NCBI GenBank assembly: GCA_947623755.1
Contig: CANQHB010000007.1
Coordinates: forward strand, 1 to 20,842
DNA length: 20,842 nt
Direction: 5' to 3'
Origin: an uncultured Bacilli bacterium
GTDB lineage: Bacteria; Bacillota_I; Bacilli_A; RF39; UBA660
Shown here: one piece after another, positions 5,192 through 13,463 of the stretch
How positions within the stretch are numbered: position 1 is the first letter of the stretch
How the letters are laid out: each line of letters starts with the position of its first letter
The notes under the pieces: generated by a model
Seen by the model: only the letters and a program-made list of their open reading frames with translations
What the model was told of the DNA's origin: nothing
The model's database searches: none
Position numbers and translations under genes: made by a program

Positions 5192-6949
5192 ATGATAAAT
5201 ATTAAAGAAAATGCGGAATTAAGTGTGCTTAATCATAGTTGTGCTCATTTACTAGCCCAAGCAGTAAAACATTTATATCCTGAGGCTAAATTTTGGGTTG
5301 GCCCGGTTATTGAAGAAGGCTTCTATTATGATATTGATTTAGGGGACGTTACCCTAACTGAAGAAGATTTACCTGCAATTGAGCATGAAATGAAAAAACT
5401 TGCCAAAGATAATAAAAGAATTATTAGAGAAGAAATTTCTAAAAGTGAGGCTTTAGCTAAATTTAAAGATGACCCTTATAAAGTTGATTTAATCTCTCGG
5501 ATGGATGATGATAATACCATTATTAGTTGTTATACCCAAGGCGATTTTACTGACCTTTGTCGGGGACCCCATGTGGAATCTACTAAATTACTAAAGAATT
5601 TTAAACTTCTAAAAGTAAGTGGTGCTTATTGGAAAGGTGATAAAAACAATCATATGCTTCAAAGAATTTATGGCATTTGTTTTCCTACTGTCGAAGAATT
5701 AGAAGCCCATTTACACGAATTAGAAGAACAAAAAGCCCGTGACCATCGTAGGCTTGGTAAAGATTTAGGTATCTTTATGACTAGTGATTTAGTCGGTAAA
5801 GGACTTCCTATGTATTTACCTAACGGCTATATTATTTGGGAAGAATTAGAAAATTACATTAAAGAAAAAGAAAAACGTTTAGGTTATAAACATGTTTTAA
5901 CTCCTCCTTTAGGCAGTATTGAATTATATAAAACAAGTGGCCACTGGGAACACTACCAAGAAAATATGTTTCCTAAAATGGAGGTGGATGGCGAAGAATT
6001 TGTCTTACGTCCCATGAATTGTCCTCATCACATGATGATTTATGGTAATGAAATTCATTCTTATCGGGATTTACCAATTCGTATTGGGGAAATTGCCCGG
6101 GATTGTCGGTATGAGGCAAGTGGGGCTCTAAAAGGTATTGAAAGAGCGCGGACTTTCTGCCAAAATGATGCTCACTTATTTGTAACTCCGGAGCAAATAA
6201 AAAGTGAATTTGAAAATGTCGTTAACTTAATATTAGAAGTTTATCGCGAATTAAATATTAAAGATTATAGCTTTGAGTTATCTTTAAGAGACCCCGAAGA
6301 TAAAGTAAAATACTATCCGGATGATGAAATGTGGAATAATGCCGAAAATACTCTCCGGAAAGTTCTAGATGAAATAGGTATAACTTATACTGAAAAAATT
6401 GGGGAAGCCGCTTTCTATGGCCCTAAACTTGATGTTCAAGTAAAACCAGCCGTTGGGAACCCTTATACTTTATCTACTTGCCAACTTGATTTTTGCTTAC
6501 CAATGCGTTTTAACTTAAATTATATCGCTAGTGATGGCACTAAAAAAACTCCGGTTGTGTTACACCGCGCTATATTAGGTAGTATTGACCGTTTTATTGC
6601 TTATTACTTAGAAGAAACTAAAGGCCTATTACCATTATGGTTATCGCCAATTGCAGTTAATGTTATTCCAGTTAATAATAATTATCATTTGTCTTATGCA
6701 ACGGATTTATTTAATAAATTAAAAGAGTTAAATGTCCGAGTAAAATTAGATGACCGCGAAGAAAAACTTGGTTATAAAATGCGGGAAGCTGTTATGCAAA
6801 AAATCCCTTATACTGTAATTATTGGTAATAAAGAAACTGAAAGTAATACCATTAGTTATCGTAAATGTGGCACCGAAGATACTATAAATATGAAGGAAGA
6901 AGACTTTATTAACCAAATTATAACAGAAATAAAAACAAGAAAAATTTAA
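5192..6949 (+). CDS. thrS: Threonyl-tRNA synthetase, TGS-less short form
   Basis: ThrRS charges tRNA-Thr with threonine. At 585 residues it is shorter than the usual ~640. The protein opens directly at the N2 editing domain (LNHSCAHLLAQA, His15 and His19; GDFTDLCRGPH, Cys123 and His127), so the TGS (N1) domain is absent. The class II core is complete: the motif 2 region LRPMNCPHHMMIY, motif 3 HRAILGSIDR, and zinc ligands Cys277, His328 and His458. The C-terminal anticodon-binding domain starts near 485 (PIAVNVIPV). The ATG follows AGGAGG at 5179-5184; an in-frame upstream TTG at 5153 lies inside the T-box terminator and is not the start. Expression is governed by the T-box, and the stop lies in the loop of a terminator. 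Confidence 0.97.
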   Translation: MINIKENAELSVLNHSCAHLLAQAVKHLYPEAKFWVGPVIEEGFYYDIDLGDVTLTEEDLPAIEHEMKKLAKDNKRIIREEISKSEALAKFKDDPYKVDLISRMDDDNTIISCYTQGDFTDLCRGPHVESTKLLKNFKLLKVSGAYWKGDKNNHMLQRIYGICFPTVEELEAHLHELEEQKARDHRRLGKDLGIFMTSDLVGKGLPMYLPNGYIIWEELENYIKEKEKRLGYKHVLTPPLGSIELYKTSGHWEHYQENMFPKMEVDGEEFVLRPMNCPHHMMIYGNEIHSYRDLPIRIGEIARDCRYEASGALKGIERARTFCQNDAHLFVTPEQIKSEFENVVNLILEVYRELNIKDYSFELSLRDPEDKVKYYPDDEMWNNAENTLRKVLDEIGITYTEKIGEAAFYGPKLDVQVKPAVGNPYTLSTCQLDFCLPMRFNLNYIASDGTKKTPVVLHRAILGSIDRFIAYYLEETKGLLPLWLSPIAVNVIPVNNNYHLSYATDLFNKLKELNVRVKLDDREEKLGYKMREAVMQKIPYTVIIGNKETESNTISYRKCGTEDTINMKEEDFINQIITEIKTRKI

Positions 6950-6962
6950 TTCTTGTTTTTTT
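6931..6962. terminator. Bidirectional terminator between thrS and the convergent double-XRE gene
   Basis: AAAAACAAGAA (6931-6941) pairs with TTCTTGTTTTT (6950-6960) around an 8-base loop containing the thrS stop (6947-6949). T-tracts occur on both strands, and the minus-strand gene ends at 6961. Confidence 0.85.
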
Positions 6963-7410
6963 ACTTTACGAAAATCTTTACTTCTTTAACCTCGGTTTTT
7001 CCTAAAATATAGTCTGTTGGTACTCTAAATATTTTAGCATATTGAATTAAAAAAGTTGTTAAAATAAATGTTATTCCAGCTTCATATCTACTTATTACAC
7101 TATTAGTCGTATTTAAATATTCTGCTAACATAGCTTGGGTAAAATTATTTTCTAATCTGACCATCTTTAATCTTTCTAAGTATAGTTTCTTTTTAAATTT
7201 TTTATTATCTTTATATTTTTTAATATCACTAAGTCCTAACAAATAATCTACCGCTACGTCATAATATTCCGCTAAAGTAATTAACTTAGGAAGGGGTATA
7301 ATATCATGTTCTAACTCCCACATTGCATACGTATTTCTTTTAATTTTTAAAATATCTGCGACCTCTTTTTGGAGTAACCCTCTATCTTCTCTTAAACTTT
7401 TTAAACGCAT
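6961..7410 (-). CDS. Tandem double-XRE helix-turn-helix regulator
   Basis: The 149-residue protein holds two XRE domains in one chain. Domain 1 spans about 3-60 (LQKEVADILKIKRNTYAMWE, ending VDYLLGLSD). Domain 2 spans about 81-137 (FTQAMLAEYLNTTNSVISRY, ending TDYILGKTE). A lysine-rich linker (64-76) joins them. Both end in the same D-Y-hydrophobic-LG signature, so the gene looks like an internal duplication; two HTH units in one chain suggest binding to a paired or extended operator, which is inference. The site GGGTGGTGAAG precedes the ATG, but I found no convincing promoter in the 160 bp upstream. It is convergent with thrS and divergent from the orphan at 7575. Confidence 0.88.
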   Translation of the reverse strand: MRLKSLREDRGLLQKEVADILKIKRNTYAMWELEHDIIPLPKLITLAEYYDVAVDYLLGLSDIKKYKDNKKFKKKLYLERLKMVRLENNFTQAMLAEYLNTTNSVISRYEAGITFILTTFLIQYAKIFRVPTDYILGKTEVKEVKIFVK

Positions 7411-7517
7411 TAATCTTCACCACCCTAATTGTCACACGAAAATAAATTTAATAGAACATTGTGTCGTTAAGTAGCATATTTTTTCTTCCTAAAAATTCCT
7501 CAAAAAACTGATTTTGC

Positions 7518-7546
7518 TTGTCAAAAACTCCAAAATATAGTAAAAT
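7518..7546 (+). promoter_or_regulatory. Promoter for the 78-residue orphan gene
   Basis: TTGTCA (7518-7523), 17 bp, TAAAAT (7541-7546). The predicted start is near 7553, before GAGGTG at 7563-7568. Confidence 0.7.
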
Positions 7547-7574
7547 AAATCTGTTTTAAATTGAGGTGACTTAC

Positions 7575-7811
7575 ATGGATGGGGTTAATTCTTATGAACA
7601 ACGGATTAAAAATCCGGGTTTGGATATTTTAGATTTTGAATTTTTAAGTATCCATCCCGAGGCTAAATTAGCTATTTGGCAAAGATATAACACGGACGTT
7701 ATCTTTAAATCCAAAATAGACATGCATCTTGCTAATAATGTTTATTTTAGATATCTTTTTAAAAAACATTTTAGCCCATATTTTACCCAAAATGTTGAAC
7801 TAAGACGTTAA
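7575..7811 (+). CDS. Small protein of unknown function, 78 residues
   Basis: I do not recognise this protein. It is soluble, rich in aromatic and basic residues towards the end (YFRYLFKKHFSPYF), and has no cysteine, no signal peptide and no membrane helix. It looks like a real gene because it has its own -35/-10 promoter at 7518-7546, a GAGGTG ribosome binding site six bases before the ATG at 7575, and a strong terminator whose stem includes the stop codon. A GTG at 7566 lies inside the RBS and is not the start. It sits between the double-XRE regulator, which is divergent, and polA downstream. Its position next to a divergent regulator allows regulation by it, but nothing in the sequence proves this. 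Confidence 0.72.
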   Translation: MDGVNSYEQRIKNPGLDILDFEFLSIHPEAKLAIWQRYNTDVIFKSKIDMHLANNVYFRYLFKKHFSPYFTQNVELRR

Positions 7812-7825
7812 ATAACGTCTTTTTT
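7802..7825 (+). terminator. Strong rho-independent terminator after the orphan gene
   Basis: AAGACGTT (7802-7809) and AACGTCTT (7814-7821) form an 8-bp stem with a 4-base loop, followed by a T-tract to 7825. The TAA stop is at 7809-7811. Confidence 0.9.
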
Positions 7826-7849
7826 CTTTTATTTACTTTAAATTTTTAG

Positions 7850-7855
7850 TATAAT
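7850..7855 (+). promoter_or_regulatory. -10 element of the polA operon promoter
   Basis: TATAAT at 7850-7855 is a consensus -10 preceded by TAG rather than TGn. The -35 position (TTTTAT, 7827-7832) is weak. The predicted start near 7862 falls at the TGAGGTGG ribosome binding site (7861-7868). Confidence 0.6.
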
Positions 7856-7873
7856 TAAAGTGAGGTGGTAAAG

Positions 7874-10450
7874 TTGAAAAGAGTAATATTAGTAGATGGA
7901 AATAACTTAATGTTTCGCAGTTATTATGCCACAGCCTATACTGGTAATATTATGCGTAATTCCAAAGGCTTTCCTACAAATGCATTATATGGTTTTGTCT
8001 CTATGATTAATAAAATTTTAAATGAAGAACATCCTGCCTATATTGCGGTGGCCTTTGACATTGGTAAAAATTTCCGTAAAGAAAAATATGATTTTTATAA
8101 AGAGGGGCGTAATGCTACTCCCGATGATTTAATAAAACAAATGCCCATTGCACGAGATATTTTAAAAGCCATGGGTATTAAATACTTAGAACTAGCTCCT
8201 TATGAAGCCGATGATATTATTGGTACTCTTGCCAAAATGGCTGATTTAGACCCCGAATATGACGCGACTATTATTTCTAGTGACCGTGATTTACTACAGT
8301 TAATTAGTCCGGTCGTCGATGTTAAATTATTAAAACAAAGTGGCTATATTAAATATAATCCGGAGACTTTTAAAACTGATTATGGTATTGATCCAATTAA
8401 AATAATTGATTTAAAAGCTCTTGCTGGGGATGCTTCCGATAATATTCCCGGTGTTAAAGGAATTGGCGATAAAACCGCCTTAAAACTTTTACAAGAATAT
8501 GGTTCTCTAGAAGGCATTTATGAAAACATTGCTTTAATTAAGGGTAAAACTAAAGAAAAATTAGAAACTGATAAAGAAAATGCTTTCATGAGTAAAGAAA
8601 TTGCTACTATTTACCGAGACGTTCCATTAAACATTGACTTTGAAGATATAAAATATCAAGGTGAAAATTCTGAAGCTTTAGGGGATATTTATGAAACATT
8701 AGAGTTCTATTCTTTACTAAAAAATTTTAAACGCCAAGAAATAACTACTGATAATGTCGAATTTACCGAAATTACGGATATTAAAGATTTAAAGTTAGAA
8801 AATGAAGTAAGTATTTATGTGGAAATAGATAATGAAAACTATCATAAAGGTAATATTATTGGTATATCTCTAAGTGATAAAACAAATAACTATCTAGTTG
8901 AACCTAAACTTTTTAATGAAGTAATTAACTGCCTAAAAGATAAAGTTGTTTATACTTATAATGCTAAAGCTTTAGAAATTTTAAGAAGAAGAAATAATGC
9001 CTCTAATTTAAAAGTAAACTACGACTTAATGATTGCGGCCTATCTCTTAAATGGCTTTACCAAAGATGATATTGCTTTTCTTCTAAATCCTGAACACTTA
9101 AATGTTAGCTTTTTTGAAGACATGCAAAAAGAGAATTTTGCAAATGGCGAAAAACTAAAAAAAGACTTAGCTCTAAAATCCCGTTTTATTTATGATACTC
9201 GTGATAAATATATTAATGCCTTAAAAACAGAGAGTATGTATGAATTATTTAGTACTATTGAAATGCCTTTAGTTTATGTTTTAGCGGATATGGAATACTT
9301 TGGTGTAAAAATAGATTCTAAAACTCTAGAAGAAATTAAAAGTGAAGCCGAAGTTAAACTAGATATTATTACTAAAGAAATATATAACATGGCCGGGTGT
9401 GAATTTAATATTCAAAGTCCTAAACAATTGGGGGAGGTAATATTCGGTAAATTAGGTATCGCAAATGGTAAAAAAACGCAAAAAGGATATAAAACCGATG
9501 CCGGCACTCTCCAAAAATTAAAAGACCGTCATCCTATTATTAATTTAATTTTAGATTATCGTAATTATAGTAAAATATTATCTACTTATACTATTAGTCT
9601 TGAAAATGCTAAATTTCCGGATGGTAAAATCCATACTATCTTTAAACAAACTTTAACCCGTACCGGAAGGTTATCTAGTGTCGAACCTAATTTACAAAAT
9701 ATTCCTATTCGGGGCGAGGAGGGTCGTAAAGTAAGAAGAGCTTTTATTCCGACTAACGATATTTTCTTAAGTATCGATTATTCCCAAATTGAACTTCGAA
9801 TTTTAGCCCATATCTCTGGTAGTCCGGAATTAATCGCTGCCTTCCAAAATGACCAAGATATCCATACCAAAGTCGCCGCGGATATTTATGGCGTAAAAGA
9901 AGAAGAAGTAACCAAATTAATGCGTTCGACGGCTAAGGCTGTTATCTTTGGTATTGTTTATGGTATAAGTGGCTTTGGTCTCGGTGAAAACTTAAATATT
10001 AACCCTAAGGAAGCTTCTAAATTTATTCAAAAATACTATGAATTATATCCTGGCGTTAAAAATTATATGGATAATATTATTAAGGAAGCTTACCAAAACG
10101 GCTATGTAAGAACTCTCTTTAATCGGAAAAGAACTATCGAAGAATTAAATAATCGTAATTATATGGTTCGTTCATCCGGTGAACGGATTGCTCTTAACAC
10201 CCCGATTCAAGGTACTAGTGCCGATATTATTAAAAAAGCTATGGTTTTAGTTTATGAAGAATTTAATCGCCAAAATATTAAAAGTAAAATGGTTTTGCAA
10301 ATTCATGATGAACTAGTAATCGATACGGTCGCGGAAGAAATAGAATTAGTAACCAATATTGTTAAAAATGTTATGGAAAATGTTATTAAATTATCGGTTC
10401 CCCTAAAAGTCGGTATTGCTAGTGGTAAAGATTTATATGAGGCTAAATAA
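7874..10450 (+). CDS. polA: DNA polymerase I
   Basis: Pol I removes RNA primers and fills repair gaps. The 858-residue protein has the three-part layout. The 5'-nuclease domain is at about 1-290 (ILVDGNNLMFRSYYA; YEADDIIGTLA; SSDRDLLQL; GDASDNIPGVKGIGDKTA). The exonuclease-like domain is at about 300-440, and the polymerase domain runs from there to the end: motif A DYSQIELR (Asp635), motif B RSTAKAVIFGIVYG (Arg684, Lys688, Phe692) and motif C HDE (811-813). In the middle domain the DTE of active proofreading enzymes is replaced by an EID-like sequence and the second exo motif is lost, as in Bacillus Pol I, so proofreading is probably absent. The start is TTG at 7874; GTG at 7865 lies inside the RBS. 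It is the first gene of a three-gene operon. Confidence 0.97.
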   Translation: MKRVILVDGNNLMFRSYYATAYTGNIMRNSKGFPTNALYGFVSMINKILNEEHPAYIAVAFDIGKNFRKEKYDFYKEGRNATPDDLIKQMPIARDILKAMGIKYLELAPYEADDIIGTLAKMADLDPEYDATIISSDRDLLQLISPVVDVKLLKQSGYIKYNPETFKTDYGIDPIKIIDLKALAGDASDNIPGVKGIGDKTALKLLQEYGSLEGIYENIALIKGKTKEKLETDKENAFMSKEIATIYRDVPLNIDFEDIKYQGENSEALGDIYETLEFYSLLKNFKRQEITTDNVEFTEITDIKDLKLENEVSIYVEIDNENYHKGNIIGISLSDKTNNYLVEPKLFNEVINCLKDKVVYTYNAKALEILRRRNNASNLKVNYDLMIAAYLLNGFTKDDIAFLLNPEHLNVSFFEDMQKENFANGEKLKKDLALKSRFIYDTRDKYINALKTESMYELFSTIEMPLVYVLADMEYFGVKIDSKTLEEIKSEAEVKLDIITKEIYNMAGCEFNIQSPKQLGEVIFGKLGIANGKKTQKGYKTDAGTLQKLKDRHPIINLILDYRNYSKILSTYTISLENAKFPDGKIHTIFKQTLTRTGRLSSVEPNLQNIPIRGEEGRKVRRAFIPTNDIFLSIDYSQIELRILAHISGSPELIAAFQNDQDIHTKVAADIYGVKEEEVTKLMRSTAKAVIFGIVYGISGFGLGENLNINPKEASKFIQKYYELYPGVKNYMDNIIKEAYQNGYVRTLFNRKRTIEELNNRNYMVRSSGERIALNTPIQGTSADIIKKAMVLVYEEFNRQNIKSKMVLQIHDELVIDTVAEEIELVTNIVKNVMENVIKLSVPLKVGIASGKDLYEAK

Positions 10451-11370
10451 TGAACGTTCAAAATATTATTACTAAATATCACTATGATGGCTCTTTAGCC
10501 GAGTTTTTACCTAAACTTTATACCGAATTTGTTAATTATTTTGGTCGTGATAAAGAACCCATAATTTATGAAGCTTTATTAAATACTGAGATTATTACTT
10601 GCCATAATATTTATAGTGCCTTAAATGAACGAGGCTTACTCGAAAAAAGAGCCGATAATATTGTCCAAGATGGCGACTTAAAACGGGCCGCCGGGGTTTA
10701 TCATAGTTTACCAATTATTAATTATGACCCTACAACTAATACTTATAGTATTAAGGATATAAAAAGAATTGTGGCCATTAATACCGAAGATTTTTCTTCT
10801 TCTTATAGTAAGACGGTTTTAATTCATGAATTATCTCATTTAATAAAAAGTTATTATGCGGAATATAACCTAAATGGCGATATTTTAACCACCAGAAGTG
10901 GCCTTATAACCTCAAAAGAACAACTAAGTATTAAAAATGATACCTTAGTTAAAACTCCCATTTTAGAAGAAAGTGTTGGTTTAGAAGAAGGCTTAACTTC
11001 CGTAATCGAAGAAGATATTGCTAAAATTTTAGTAAATCCGGATTATAAAGTAAGTGGTTATGGGGTGGTAAATGCTATTGCTAGACTTTTAACCGATAAA
11101 TATAATTTAAAAGAAGCTCTTTTAAACGCTCAAGTTTTAAATGAAAAAGAAAGTATTATTGTTTTATTTGATGAATTACTTCCCGGTTTATATGCTAAGT
11201 TATCAAGTGTTAGTGATAAATTATATCAACTTAGTTTAAAAATGTTTAGTGAAATATTTGACCCTGAAAAAATGCAAGCCACCAGCAAAACCTTAAATGA
11301 AGTAATTATTACCGAATTTCATCCCTTAGTGGACGCTATCGAAAAAAATCAAGAAAAGAGGAGGAATTAA
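10450..11370 (+). CDS. Putative zinc metallopeptidase-like protein (HExxH) in the polA-mutM operon
   Basis: I do not recognise this 306-residue protein beyond its motif. HELSH (126-130) follows a hydrophobic strand (TVLIHELSH), as in zincin peptidases. A second conserved-looking segment, GLEEGLTSVIEE (177-188), lies about 50 residues later; Glu179 or Glu180 could be the third zinc ligand, as in HExxH...E gluzincin-like families. There is no signal peptide or membrane helix, so it is probably cytosolic. The ATG overlaps the polA stop by one base (TAATG), which implies translational coupling, and mutM starts two bases after its own stop. This placement between two DNA-repair genes suggests, but does not prove, a role in DNA metabolism. 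Activity is inferred from motif only. Confidence 0.7.
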   Translation: MNVQNIITKYHYDGSLAEFLPKLYTEFVNYFGRDKEPIIYEALLNTEIITCHNIYSALNERGLLEKRADNIVQDGDLKRAAGVYHSLPIINYDPTTNTYSIKDIKRIVAINTEDFSSSYSKTVLIHELSHLIKSYYAEYNLNGDILTTRSGLITSKEQLSIKNDTLVKTPILEESVGLEEGLTSVIEEDIAKILVNPDYKVSGYGVVNAIARLLTDKYNLKEALLNAQVLNEKESIIVLFDELLPGLYAKLSSVSDKLYQLSLKMFSEIFDPEKMQATSKTLNEVIITEFHPLVDAIEKNQEKRRN

Positions 11371-11371
11371 T

Positions 11372-12190
11372 ATGCCTGAAATTGCTGAAGTCGAAACTGT
11401 TCGAAATACTTTAAAAAAACAAATATTAAATAAAAAAATCCAAGATGTCACCGTCTTTTATCAGCCTATGATTGAAAGTGATATTAATACTTTTGCTCGT
11501 GATTTAATTGGTAAAAGTTTTATTGATATTAAAAGAAGGGGCAAGTGGTTAATCTTTGAACTTGAAGACAAATATTTATTAAGTCATTTACGCATGGAAG
11601 GGAAATTTTTTCTAAAGCCTAAAGAAGAACCCAAAGAAAAACATGAGCATGTTATCATTACTTTTACTGATAATACTACTTTAAGATATCATGATACCAG
11701 GAAATTTGGTCGTATGAATTTAATTAATAAAGAAGACTTAGCAACAACCGCAAGTATTGTCAAACAAGGCTTAGAACCAGGTGATAAAAACTTAACTAAT
11801 AGTTATTTACTAGCTAAGTTTAAAAATAAGAAACTACCTATCAAAACGGTTTTATTAGACCAAACTATAATAAGTGGCCTTGGTAATATCTATGTTAATG
11901 AAGTATTATTTTATGCTAAAATAAATCCATTAAAAGAAGCTTCTAAAGTAACCCAAAAAGAATGTGAACTTATCGTTGAGGGTAGTGATAAAATTATCAA
12001 AGAAGCTATAAAAATGGGTGGCACAACCATTAAAAGTTATACTTCTAGTTTAGGTGTAACTGGGTTATTTCAACAAAAACTAAAAGTCCATAAAAAAGCT
12101 GGAGAACCTTGCTCAGTTTGTGGTTCTCCCATTAAAAATATCAAAATTGGTGGACGCAGTTCCTATTATTGTGAAAATTGCCAAAAATAA
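11372..12190 (+). CDS. mutM: Formamidopyrimidine-DNA glycosylase (Fpg/MutM)
   Basis: MutM excises 8-oxoguanine and formamidopyrimidines and nicks the DNA by beta,delta-elimination. The 272-residue protein has the family features: catalytic Pro2 and Glu3 (MPEIAEVETVR, where the usual MPELPEVE has Pro at position 5 instead of Ala), the conserved lysine in RRGKW (Lys58), HLRMEGKFF (72-80), YHDTRKFGRM (106-115), a helix-two-turn-helix with SGLGNIYVNEVLF, and a C-terminal zinc finger with Cys247, Cys250, Cys267 and Cys270 plus Arg262 of GGRSSYYC. AGAGGAGGA precedes the ATG. It is the last gene of the polA operon; polA-mutM adjacency is also found in Bacillus. Confidence 0.97.
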   Translation: MPEIAEVETVRNTLKKQILNKKIQDVTVFYQPMIESDINTFARDLIGKSFIDIKRRGKWLIFELEDKYLLSHLRMEGKFFLKPKEEPKEKHEHVIITFTDNTTLRYHDTRKFGRMNLINKEDLATTASIVKQGLEPGDKNLTNSYLLAKFKNKKLPIKTVLLDQTIISGLGNIYVNEVLFYAKINPLKEASKVTQKECELIVEGSDKIIKEAIKMGGTTIKSYTSSLGVTGLFQQKLKVHKKAGEPCSVCGSPIKNIKIGGRSSYYCENCQK

Positions 12191-12221
12191 AAATTGTCTT
12201 AAAAATTGACAATTTTTTTTT
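12190..12221. terminator. Bidirectional terminator between mutM and tmcAL
   Basis: AAAATTGTC (12190-12198) pairs with GACAATTTT (12208-12216) around a 9-base loop. Nine T (12213-12221) follow on the plus strand, and a T-rich run follows on the minus strand. It serves both convergent genes. Confidence 0.88.
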
Positions 12222-12230
12222 AAATGTATT

Positions 12231-13343
12231 TTAATCTAAATAGATGGGTTTATTACTTTTTTCATAAGCTATAATATTATTTTTACTAATTAAACTATAA
12301 ACACTTGCGGCTTGCATTTCATATTTATAAGTAAGACTATTCGGAATTGGCACTAATCCAATGTCCATATCTTTTAATTCTTTTAAATACGCCCGACCTT
12401 TTTTATTAAAACCCAATATTTTTAAATAATCAATATTAGCTAGTTTATTAATATCTTTAGGGACTCCCACTAAAATATGGACGAGCATTCGACATATTTT
12501 ATTATAAGTATATCTTTTAGTTTTAACGAGTTTAATAAATTCTTCTAATGTGTTAGCTTCCATAATCTTTTCTTTTAAGCGATTATGAATCCCTTCATCG
12601 ACTGTTAAATATTTACTTAAGTCATTATCCGTTAAGATTTTATATTTAATTAACATAAATAAATCATCTAACTTAATATCTTCAATTAAATTACTTGTTC
12701 TTCTTGGCACAAACAGAGAAATATCTTCTTTATTTTGAATTTTTTTTCGTATATTGGCGGCACTTATAACTTCATCATTAGCTTCTATATCATGATAATT
12801 ACTGGTTCTTTTAATCGTATGGGCTTTCATTTCCAAATTAAGCTTTTTAATAGCTTTTAAATAAGAAATACCCAGTAAATCATTGGGATTAAATACTTGA
12901 TAGTCTATTTCTAAAGCTTTAGCTAAAGCAGTCGGGTAGTTTAAACCTTCATCGAGATACTTTTTAACTTTTAAATTATATTCTTCTTTACTTTGAATAT
13001 CCACTACTTTTTCTAAAACGGTAATATCATTAAGTTCACTTCCAAAAACTATATCTGAACAGCCCAAATAATTTAAAATTTTAATACTGGCCTCAGCAAA
13101 AATATCGGCACTTTGAGTCCCAAAAATAAAAGGTAATTCCACGACTAAATCAACTCCATAAAGTAAAGCTAAAAGGGTCTTATTTTCTTTGGATAAAATA
13201 CTTACTTCTCCTCGCTCTAAAAAATAACCATTTAAAACTAACACAATCGTGCGTCCTGGAAATAATTTTTTGGTTTCTTCTATATGATGGATATGTCCCT
13301 TATGAAAAGGATTATATTCACAAATAATACCTACTGCTTGCAT
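12231..13343 (-). CDS. tmcAL: tRNA(Met) cytidine acetate ligase TmcAL (YlbM family)
   Basis: TmcAL uses ATP and acetate to make N4-acetylcytidine at the wobble position of elongator tRNA-Met. The 370-residue protein starts with the nucleotidyltransferase signature CEYNPFHKGHIHHI (Asn11 to His17 region), followed by LVLNGYFLERGEVSILSK, VDLVVELPFIFGTQSAD, the YLGCSDIVFGSE strand, KRTSNYHD and ISAANIRKKI. The C-terminal helical part follows. It is somewhat shorter than the ~415 residues of the Bacillus protein, and the usual SGNFVQRGEP is LNGYFLERGEV here. AAAGGTGA precedes the ATG. In Bacillus the homologue ylbM lies beside ylbN (DUF177) and rpmF; here those two genes lie nearby on the other strand, separated by a nuclease gene. 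Confidence 0.95.
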   Translation of the reverse strand: MQAVGIICEYNPFHKGHIHHIEETKKLFPGRTIVLVLNGYFLERGEVSILSKENKTLLALLYGVDLVVELPFIFGTQSADIFAEASIKILNYLGCSDIVFGSELNDITVLEKVVDIQSKEEYNLKVKKYLDEGLNYPTALAKALEIDYQVFNPNDLLGISYLKAIKKLNLEMKAHTIKRTSNYHDIEANDEVISAANIRKKIQNKEDISLFVPRRTSNLIEDIKLDDLFMLIKYKILTDNDLSKYLTVDEGIHNRLKEKIMEANTLEEFIKLVKTKRYTYNKICRMLVHILVGVPKDINKLANIDYLKILGFNKKGRAYLKELKDMDIGLVPIPNSLTYKYEMQAASVYSLISKNNIIAYEKSNKPIYLD

Positions 13344-13359
13344 AAAATCACCTTTATTA

Positions 13360-13388
13360 AGTATATCAAAAAAATTAAAATATGTCTT
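13360..13388 (-). promoter_or_regulatory. Promoter for tmcAL
   Basis: On the minus strand, AAGACA (plus 13383-13388), 17 bp, TATACT (plus 13360-13365), with TGA directly before the -10 giving an extended -10. It is back to back with the promoter of the nuclease gene. Confidence 0.7.
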
Positions 13389-13412
13389 TATTTTCCCCTT
13401 ATTAATTGTAAT

Positions 13413-13440
13413 TTGACAAAAGAAAATTTTATGGTATTAT
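13413..13440 (+). promoter_or_regulatory. Promoter for the YhcG-type nuclease gene
   Basis: Perfect TTGACA (13413-13418), 16 bp, TATTAT (13435-13440), with TG at 13432-13433 for an extended -10. One of the strongest-looking promoters in the window. Confidence 0.8.
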
Positions 13441-13463
13441 TATAGTAAAGGGGGAATTAAAGA

